Shown: positions 44,911 to 49,921 of the stretch, piece after piece | Layout: each line of letters opens with the position of its first letter | How positions within the stretch are numbered: the first letter of the stretch is position 1 | Origin: Micromonospora craterilacus | GTDB taxonomy: Bacteria; Actinomycetota; Actinomycetes; Mycobacteriales; Micromonosporaceae | DNA: 49,921 nt | Assembly (NCBI RefSeq): GCF_003236315.1 | Contig: NZ_POTY01000013.1 | Span: 1-49,921 of the forward strand | Direction of reading: 5' to 3' | Position numbers and translations under genes: made by a program | Notes under the pieces: model-generated | What the model saw: the letters and a program-made list of their open reading frames with translations, nothing else | Database searches by the model: none | Told to the model about the DNA's origin: nothing

Positions 44911-45936
44911 TCAGCCGGCCGGGGCCGCCAGGTAGGCGTCGATCTCCGCGCTGATCCGCTGCTTTCCGGCGGGGTCGAGGAACGAGGCGGTCACCGCGTT
45001 GCGGGCCAGCTCGGCCAGCTGCGCCGGGCCGGCGTCGAGCAGTTGGGCGGCCACCGCGTACTCGTCGTTGAGGGTGGTGCCGAACATCGGCGGATCGTCG
45101 GAGTTGATGGTGACCAGCAGCCCGGCCTCGATCAGGCGGGCCAGCGGGTGCTCCTCGATCCGGGCCACCGCCCGGGTCCGCACGTTGGAGGTCGGGCACA
45201 CCTCCATCCCGATCTGCCGCTCGGCGAGGTACGCGAGCAGCTGCGGGTCTTCGGCGGCGGAGATGCCGTGGCCGATCCGCTCGGCGCCCAGCTCGCGCAG
45301 CGCGTCCCAGACAGTCTGCGGGCCGGTGGTCTCCCCGGCGTGCGGCACGGAGCGCAGTCCCGCCGCCCGGGCCTGGTCGAAGTAGGGCTTGAACTGTGGC
45401 CGGGGCACGCCGATCTCCGGGCCGCCCAGGCCGAAGCTGACCAGCCCGTCGGGCCGCTCGTCGAGGCTGATCCGCAGCGTCTCCTCGGCCGCCGGCAGGC
45501 CCGCCTCACCGGGGATGTCGAAGCACCAGCGCAGCTCGATGCCGAAGTCGGCGGCGGCGCGCTTGCGGGCGTCCTCGATCGCCTCGCAGAACGCCGGTGC
45601 GGGGATGCCCCGCTTGACGTGCGAGTACGGCGTCACCGTCAGCTCGGCGTAGCGGACCTGCTGGCGGGCCAGTTCCCGGGCCACCTCGTGGGTGAGGATC
45701 CAGACGTCCTCCTGGTCGCGGATGAGGTCGACGACGCTCAGGTAGACCTCGATGAAGTGGGCGAAGTCGCGGAAGGCGAAGTAGTCGGCCAGCAGCTGCG
45801 GGTCGGCCGGGACGGGGCTGCGCCCTTCGTGGCGGGCGGCCAGCTCGGCCACGATCCGGGGCGAGGCGGAGCCGACGTGGTGCACGTGCAGTTCCACCTT
45901 GGGCAGTCCGGCGATGAAGGTACGCAGATCGGTCAC
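44911..45936 (-). CDS. Adenosine deaminase family enzyme (possibly aminodeoxyfutalosine deaminase)
   Basis: 341 residues. Metal and catalytic sites of the COG1816 branch are intact: His17/His19 (ELHVHHVG), VPHAGE, ERIGHGI, and NSDDPPMF. The usual HLHLDG motif is HVHHVG here: the Asp that contacts the sugar 5'-OH in adenosine deaminase is replaced. That hints at a different nucleoside. Aminodeoxyfutalosine deaminases of the futalosine menaquinone route are in this branch; no other menaquinone gene is nearby. GTG 45936 overlaps the methyltransferase stop (GTGA). Confidence 0.88.
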   Translation of the reverse strand: MTDLRTFIAGLPKVELHVHHVGSASPRIVAELAARHEGRSPVPADPQLLADYFAFRDFAHFIEVYLSVVDLIRDQEDVWILTHEVARELARQQVRYAELTVTPYSHVKRGIPAPAFCEAIEDARKRAAADFGIELRWCFDIPGEAGLPAAEETLRISLDERPDGLVSFGLGGPEIGVPRPQFKPYFDQARAAGLRSVPHAGETTGPQTVWDALRELGAERIGHGISAAEDPQLLAYLAERQIGMEVCPTSNVRTRAVARIEEHPLARLIEAGLLVTINSDDPPMFGTTLNDEYAVAAQLLDAGPAQLAELARNAVTASFLDPAGKQRISAEIDAYLAAPAG

Positions 45937-46727
45937 GAGCTCTCCTGGGCGCGGGCGCCAACGCGGGCGACGACGAAGATCCGTCGGAACGGGAAGTACA
46001 CCTGCCCCTGCCGCACCGGGTACAGCTCGGTGAGGCGTACCCCCAGGGCGGCCCGGAACGCGGACCAGCCGGCGGCGTCCAGCGCGGCCCGGACCGGGCG
46101 GAGCGCGGTGCCCTCCAGCCAGGTCAACACCGGGTGGTCCGCGTCGGGACGGGCGGGGAGCAGGTGCACGTAGGTAGTCTCCCAGGCGTCGACGGCGCAG
46201 CCGGCGGTGGCCAGGGACTCGGCGTAGTCGACCGGGTCGGCGACCGGCGCGGCGCGCAGCAGCGGGGCCAGCTCCGCCTGCCACGGCGGGCGCCCGGCGA
46301 CCTCGCGCAGCGCGCGGTGCGAGGGGGCGTCGAAGTTGCCGGGCACCTGCATCGCCAGCCAGGCCCCGGTGGGCAGTTCACCGGCCCAGCGGGTGAGCAG
46401 CTCGCGGTGGCCGGGCACCCACTGCAGGACCGCGTTGCTGACCACCACGTCGGTGCTCGGCTCGGGGTGCCAGTCGCGGACATCGGCCAGGCCGAAGGTG
46501 ACCGGGGCGTCCAGCGCGGCGGCCCGCGCGATCATCTCCGGTGCGGAGTCCAGCCCGACGATCCGGCTGTCGGGCCAGCGGTCGGCGAGGGTGGCGGTCA
46601 GGGTGCCGGGGCCGCAGCCGAGGTCGACCACCGTCCGGGGCCGGTCGGCGGCCACCCGGGCGAGCAGGTCGTGGAACGGCCGGGAGCGCTCGTCGCCGTA
46701 GCGCAGGTACGTCGTCGGATCCCACAT
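45933..46727 (-). CDS. tam: Trans-aconitate 2-methyltransferase-like enzyme
   Basis: 264-residue SAM-dependent methyltransferase. Motif I VVDLGCGPGTLTATLADRW, acidic loop GLDSAPEMI, then VVVSNAVLQWVPGH and the C-terminal GQVYFPFRRIFVVAR, all typical of Tam, which esterifies the toxic by-product trans-aconitate. ATG 46727 with GGGGAGG 4 nt upstream is preferred over the GTG one codon earlier. Coupled to the deaminase gene; whether they share a pathway is unclear. Divergent from an aldo/keto reductase. Confidence 0.9.
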   Translation of the reverse strand: MWDPTTYLRYGDERSRPFHDLLARVAADRPRTVVDLGCGPGTLTATLADRWPDSRIVGLDSAPEMIARAAALDAPVTFGLADVRDWHPEPSTDVVVSNAVLQWVPGHRELLTRWAGELPTGAWLAMQVPGNFDAPSHRALREVAGRPPWQAELAPLLRAAPVADPVDYAESLATAGCAVDAWETTYVHLLPARPDADHPVLTWLEGTALRPVRAALDAAGWSAFRAALGVRLTELYPVRQGQVYFPFRRIFVVARVGARAQESS

Positions 46728-46746
46728 CACGCCTCCCCATCAACAA

Positions 46747-46774
46747 ACCGTACGTCCGTCTTGTTTACCGTACG
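46747..46774. promoter_or_regulatory. Direct repeat ACCGTACG in tam/aldo-keto reductase divergent promoter
   Basis: ACCGTACG at 46747-46754 and 46767-46774, 20-bp period (two helical turns), each containing the palindrome CGTACG. The spacer is AT-rich. Located 19 bp upstream of tam and about 45 bp upstream of the reductase, so one regulator could control both. Confidence 0.45.
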
Positions 46775-46818
46775 GGCCGCCCCTGGACTGGGCAAGGAAG
46801 GTCACTAGGCTCACACGC

Positions 46819-47802
46819 ATGGAGCAACGCACCTTCCCCCGCCTGGACCGACAGGCCGGCGTGGTCGGCCTCGGCGCCTGGCAGCTCGGCGCCGACTGGG
46901 GCACGGTCACCGAGGACGACGCCATGGCGGTGCTGACCGCCGCCGTCGAGGCCGGCATCACCTTCCTGGACACCGCCGACGTGTACGGCGACGGACGCAG
47001 CGAGCGGCTGATCGGGCGCTTCCTGGCGGCCCACCCCGCCGCCGGGCTGACCGTGGCGACCAAGATGGGCCGCCGCGTCCCGCAGACGCCGGAGGCGTAC
47101 ACCCTGGACAACTTCCGCCAGTGGACCGACCGGTCGCGGGCGAACCTCGGGGTGGACACACTGGACCTCGTGCAGTTGCACTGCCCGCCGACGGTGGTCT
47201 TCGCCGACGACGCGGTCTTCGACGCCCTCGACACGCTGGTCGCCGAGAAGCGCATCGCCGCGTACGGCGTCAGCGTGGAGACCTGCGACGAGGCGCTCAC
47301 CGCGATCGCCCGGCCCGGGGTGGCCAGCGTCCAGATCATCCTCAACGCGCTGCGCCACAAGCCGCTCGACCGGGTGCTGCCGGCCGCCTCGGCCGCCGGG
47401 GTCGGCATCATCGCCCGCGTCCCGCTGGCCAGCGGCCTGCTCTCTGGCCGGTACGACGAGCGGACCACCTTCGCCGCCGACGACCACCGCCAGTACAACC
47501 GGCACGGTGAGGCGTTCGACGTCGGCGAGACGTTCTCCGGCGTCGACTACGACCTGGGGCTGTCCGCCGTCCGTCGGCTCGCGCCGCTGGTCGGCGACGA
47601 CCGGACGATGGCCCAGTTCGCGCTGCGCTGGGTGCTCGACCAGCCGGGAGTCACCGTGGTCATCCCCGGGGCGCGCGACGCGGCGCAGGCGCGAAGCAAC
47701 GCCGCCGTCGGCGGCCAGCCACCACTGTCGACAGAGGAACTGGCCGAGGTGACGGCGGTCTACGACGAGCTGATCCGCCCACAGGTCCACCACCGGTGGT
47801 GA
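46819..47802 (+). CDS. Aldo/keto reductase
   Basis: 327 residues. Tetrad motifs DTADVYGDGRSERLIG, VATKMGRR and VQLHCPP; cofactor region VVIPGARDAAQARSNAAV. Resembles the YghZ/general stress AKR group. ATG 46819 is 7 nt after TAGGCT (46806-46811) with no ribosome site, suggesting a leaderless transcript. Followed 41 bp later by a small membrane protein gene. Distinct from the reductase at 35704. Confidence 0.93.
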   Translation: MEQRTFPRLDRQAGVVGLGAWQLGADWGTVTEDDAMAVLTAAVEAGITFLDTADVYGDGRSERLIGRFLAAHPAAGLTVATKMGRRVPQTPEAYTLDNFRQWTDRSRANLGVDTLDLVQLHCPPTVVFADDAVFDALDTLVAEKRIAAYGVSVETCDEALTAIARPGVASVQIILNALRHKPLDRVLPAASAAGVGIIARVPLASGLLSGRYDERTTFAADDHRQYNRHGEAFDVGETFSGVDYDLGLSAVRRLAPLVGDDRTMAQFALRWVLDQPGVTVVIPGARDAAQARSNAAVGGQPPLSTEELAEVTAVYDELIRPQVHHRW

Positions 47803-47843
47803 ACGGCGCGCCGGCCGGTGGGCCACAGGAGAGGGAGGTCGCG

Positions 47844-48038
47844 ATGAACGGCTGGTTCCGCCTCACCCTCGGCCTGCTGGCCGTGGTCGTCGGCGCGGTG
47901 TGGACGGTGCAGGGCCTCGGCTATGTCGACGGCAGCGTGATGACCGACCAGCGGATCTGGGCGCTGCTCGGCCCGGTGCTGGCGCTGGTCGGCCTGGCCC
48001 TGCTCTGGCTCGGCGTCCGCGCCCGCAACCGACGCTGA
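47844..48038 (+). CDS. Small two-helix membrane protein
   Basis: 64 residues: two hydrophobic helices (LTLGLLAVVVGAVWTVQGL and ALLGPVLALVGLALLWLGV) and a basic tail RARNRR. ATG 47844 with GAGGGAGG 5 nt upstream. Common in actinomycetes as a hypothetical membrane protein; no function known. Probably in the same transcript as the aldo/keto reductase. Confidence 0.82.
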   Translation: MNGWFRLTLGLLAVVVGAVWTVQGLGYVDGSVMTDQRIWALLGPVLALVGLALLWLGVRARNRR

Positions 48039-48041
48039 TCC

Positions 48042-48068
48042 GGGCCGCCGGGGTTGTCCCGGCGGCCC
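48042..48068 (+). terminator. Terminator after small membrane protein
   Basis: Perfect 11-bp stem GGGCCGCCGGG (48042-48052) with CCCGGCGGCCC (48058-48068), 5-nt loop, 3 bp after the stop. Confidence 0.75.
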
Positions 48069-48112
48069 GGGTCCGTACCGGCGCGACCACCGGCCCGGGC
48101 CGGGATGCGGAA

Positions 48113-48143
48113 AAGCCCCGCGTCCGGTCGGAACGCGGGGCTT
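48113..48143 (-). terminator. Terminator after cspA
   Basis: Perfect 11-bp stem AAGCCCCGCGT (48113-48123) with ACGCGGGGCTT (48133-48143); on the minus strand it ends in GGGGCTTTTCC, i.e. a short U-tract. Acts for cspA, 55 bp away, and possibly both ways. Confidence 0.8.
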
Positions 48144-48198
48144 CACACCGATTCGGGGGACTGCCTTGCAATGGGCCGGCAGTCGCCGACCGATGCGC

Positions 48199-48402
48199 TC
48201 AGAGGGGGCGGACCTGCTCGGCCTGCGGACCCTTCTGGCCCTGGGCGATCTCGAACTCCACCCGCTGGTTCTCCTCCAGCGTGCGGTAGCCGCTGGACTG
48301 GATGGCCGAGAAGTGGACGAACACGTCAGCACCCCCGCCGTCGACGGTGATGAAGCCGAAGCCCTTGTCAGCGTTGAACCACTTCACGGTTCCCTGCGCC
48401 AT
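48199..48402 (-). CDS. cspA: Cold shock protein (CspA family)
   Basis: 67-residue nucleic-acid chaperone. RNP1 KGFGFI and RNP2 VFVHF are intact, in the order [18 protein letters not shown]; ends PQAEQVRPL. Strong ribosome site AGAAGGAGA 5-8 nt before the ATG. A leader of about 155 nt is predicted, similar to cold-regulated csp genes. Confidence 0.98.
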   Translation of the reverse strand: MAQGTVKWFNADKGFGFITVDGGGADVFVHFSAIQSSGYRTLEENQRVEFEIAQGQKGPQAEQVRPL

Positions 48403-48564
48403 GTGTATCTCCTTCTAAAACTGGCGGCCGAGCACGCCGTGCGGCCGATTGGCCGTTTTCGAGCAGCGGCGCCTGAGGCGGCCCCCGGTGAAGGAGACTT
48501 CTCTCAACCCACGCCATCTCGCAACAGCGTGGAACAGCAAACCACGTACGCAAAAACTCTGCAC

Positions 48565-48570
48565 AGCCTA
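48565..48570 (-). promoter_or_regulatory. Candidate cspA -10 element and long leader
   Basis: On the minus strand TAGGCT lies at 48570-48565 in an AT-rich patch (48540-48595) that stands out from its surroundings; no convincing -35 is seen. It implies a leader of about 155 nt to the cspA ATG, with GGCCAATCGGCC and other GC dyads just before the ribosome site. No gene is seen in 48403-48698. Confidence 0.4.
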
Positions 48571-48698
48571 CCCGACGAAATTCTCCGACATGTGACCTGA
48601 CGGATGCGTCAGATCCGCTGGGTGGAGGCGGGAGCCAAGGCGAAAGGCCACCTCGCCGGGCAACGCGGGCGTGCGTGCCGGAACCGTTTCGGCCGTGA

Positions 48699-48971
48699 CT
48701 AGTCCGGCCAGCGACCGGTAAGTCGGCGTACGCCGAGGGCTCCGCCCCGGTCCACGGCGGCCCGGACCACGGCGAAGATGGCACCGTGCAACGCCGCCGC
48801 CGCAAGGATTTCGGCCCAGCGGCGGTTCTCGTCGGTCGCGCTCGGGGCCTCGCCGTCACCGGCGGCCACCTTCCACACCTGGCGGAAGATGGCGCCCGCG
48901 ACCGCACCGGCGGCGATGCCCATGACCACGCCGACCGGCTTGTAGGCGGCCTTACCGATCCCCCTGTTCAC
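48699..48971 (-). CDS. DUF4235 membrane protein
   Basis: 90 residues. DUF4235 pattern: KPVGVVMGIAAGAVAGAIF with the first membrane helix, then RQVWKVA, ENRRWAEILAAAALHGAIFA as second helix and the terminal RRLTGRWP. GTG 48971 overlaps the DUF3618 stop (GTGA). Last gene of a three-gene envelope operon with overlapping reading frames; function unknown. Confidence 0.92.
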   Translation of the reverse strand: MNRGIGKAAYKPVGVVMGIAAGAVAGAIFRQVWKVAAGDGEAPSATDENRRWAEILAAAALHGAIFAVVRAAVDRGGALGVRRLTGRWPD

Positions 48972-49297
48972 CCACGCCTCCCTCGGATGATCACCAGCAC
49001 CACCGCGGCAACGACCGCGCCGGCCGCGAGGGCGACGAAGGGCGCCGGTCCCCGCCGCGTCCCGGCGGCCCGTCCCCGCATCGGACCGTGGGTGAGGCTG
49101 GCCTGCCCACGGACCCGGGCGACGGTCAGCACGGCCTGCTCCCGCATCCGTTCCCGGGCCTGATCCGCCGAGGACTTCAGCCGCTTCTTGACGTCGGCCT
49201 TCGCGGCCAGCGCCTCCATCGTCTCGCCCAGTTCGACCCGGGTACGCCGGATCTCCTCCCGCAGTGCCTCGGTGTCGCCGGTGCCGTTGCGCGTCAT
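48968..49297 (-). CDS. DUF3618 protein
   Basis: 109 residues. N-terminal DUF3618 segment EALREEIRRTRVELGETMEALAAKADV (about 10-36; helical), a basic linker and one C-terminal membrane helix (FVALAAGAVVAAVVLVII) ending RGRRG. ATG 49297 follows GGGAGACGG and overlaps the holin-like gene stop by 4 bp (ATGA). Cytoplasmic coiled domain anchored in the membrane; function unknown. Confidence 0.92.
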   Translation of the reverse strand: MTRNGTGDTEALREEIRRTRVELGETMEALAAKADVKKRLKSSADQARERMREQAVLTVARVRGQASLTHGPMRGRAAGTRRGPAPFVALAAGAVVAAVVLVIIRGRRG

Positions 49298-49728
49298 GCC
49301 CGTCTCCCGTCCTTGACCGCCGCGCTGACCACGTCGACGTCGGCCCGCAGGCTGCGCACGGTCGCCTGTGGCACCGGTGGGACCGCCCGGGCGACCTGCT
49401 GCTTGCCGACCAGGGCGAACACGCCGGCGAGCAGGAACACTCCCGCCGCCACGATCAGGGCGGCCGCCCACGCCGGCAGCACCAGGGCCAGCAGCAGGAT
49501 CGCGGCGGTGATCAGCGCGCCGAGACCGAAGAACGCGAGCGCGCCGCCGCCGGCGAGCAGGCCGATGCCGATGCCGGCGTGCTTGCCCTTCTGCGTCAAC
49601 TCGGCGCGGGCCAGCATGAGCTCGTCCCGGACCAGACGGGATACCTGCTCGGCCGCCCGCTGGACCAACTCGGTGGTGGACGGCTCGCTCCCGTTACGGG
49701 AGGTACGTACGTTCGTCACGTCGGCCAT
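49294..49728 (-). CDS. Holin-like (DUF1469/Phage_holin_3_6) membrane protein
   Basis: 144 residues. Amphipathic region TTELVQRAAEQVSRLVRDEL with LMLARAELTQKGKHAG, then two membrane hairpins (IGIGLLAGGGALAFFGLGAL; WAAALIVAAGVFLLAGVFAL) and a polar tail. This is the actinobacterial superfamily X holin family; it is not a prophage gene here but the first gene of the DUF3618/DUF4235 operon, probably envelope related. ATG 49728 with AGGGGGA upstream. Confidence 0.9.
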   Translation of the reverse strand: MADVTNVRTSRNGSEPSTTELVQRAAEQVSRLVRDELMLARAELTQKGKHAGIGIGLLAGGGALAFFGLGALITAAILLLALVLPAWAAALIVAAGVFLLAGVFALVGKQQVARAVPPVPQATVRSLRADVDVVSAAVKDGRRA

Positions 49729-49921
49729 CCTGTCCCCCTCTCCTCATCACCGCGCTGTATGCCCGAATTCGCCGCCGGCCAATCCGGTGCGCGGTAACCG
49801 ACCCGGATTCGGACCGCCGCGCGTCCTCCGTATTGGTGACGGCCACGGCGAGAAGGAGCAGAAGCGTCCCGCAGCAGGTCCCCACCAAACGCCGCCCCAA
49901 ACGTGCCGCACGCCCCCACCC
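49729..49921. other. Upstream region of the envelope operon, no gene seen
   Basis: 193 bp to the window edge. Short open frames here lack ribosome sites and family resemblance. It presumably contains the promoter of the holin-like/DUF3618/DUF4235 operon, but no convincing -35/-10 pair is visible. Confidence 0.5.

Noticed and set aside
49294-49728. Prophage lysis gene
   Set aside because: The holin-like family here is chromosomal in actinomycetes and is coupled to DUF3618 and DUF4235; no other phage genes are near.
1-49921. CRISPR arrays, tRNA/rRNA genes, integrase or biosynthetic assembly lines
   Set aside because: None seen: no regularly spaced repeats beyond the short tandem arrays listed, no cloverleaf noticed, no transposase, integrase, PKS or NRPS motifs.

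Overview
The window is very GC-rich, with strong G/C at third codon positions, frequent GTG starts, 4-bp stop/start overlaps and several leaderless-looking starts. Gene content points to a high-GC actinomycete, most probably Micromonosporaceae (Micromonospora-like): XRE/DUF397 pairs, DUF4235/DUF3618 genes, an EF-G2 paralogue, phosphatidylinositol mannoside genes and the threonyl-tRNA synthetase to pgsA to pimA to pdxST to yebC gene order also seen in mycobacteria. Species is inference.

Layout. 1-3743: a C4-dicarboxylate module (3'-truncated dctA divergent from a CitA/DcuS-like kinase and its response regulator). 3777-7310: replicative DNA polymerase dnaE. 7417-9523: an accessory patch with two small overlapping genes divergent from an XRE-DUF397 pair, followed by two 5'-truncated gene remnants flanking a 49-bp near-perfect palindrome. 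9613-13337: an MFS exporter and a TetR/DHA2 efflux operon. 13477-17499: PadR/HAAS-type membrane pair, then lemA and an HtpX-like protease with a long extra domain. 17595-22303: a GNAT acetyltransferase, then a NarL-type two-component system and a two-gene ABC-2 transporter. 22334-28135: DUF402 protein, ArsR/MFS pair, yebC, an FMN reductase pair and an XRE/MmyB regulator.

28251-40504 is the conserved core: pdxT, pdxS, a membrane protein, pimA, acyltransferase, pgsA, then (after EF-G2 and an aldo/keto reductase) a HIT protein, a secreted M15 carboxypeptidase and thrS. The PIM genes make phosphatidylinositol phosphate, mannosylate phosphatidylinositol and acylate the product; pdxST makes pyridoxal phosphate. 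40696-49728: YcnI-like envelope protein, ADP-ribosylglycohydrolase, an OmpR-type two-component system whose kinase seems to use a CTG start, an adenosine-deaminase-family enzyme translationally coupled to a Tam-like methyltransferase, an aldo/keto reductase, cspA with a long leader, and a three-gene envelope operon (holin-like, DUF3618, DUF4235).

No tRNA, rRNA, CRISPR array, intact transposase, prophage or polyketide/peptide assembly line is visible. The most unusual region is 7417-9523.
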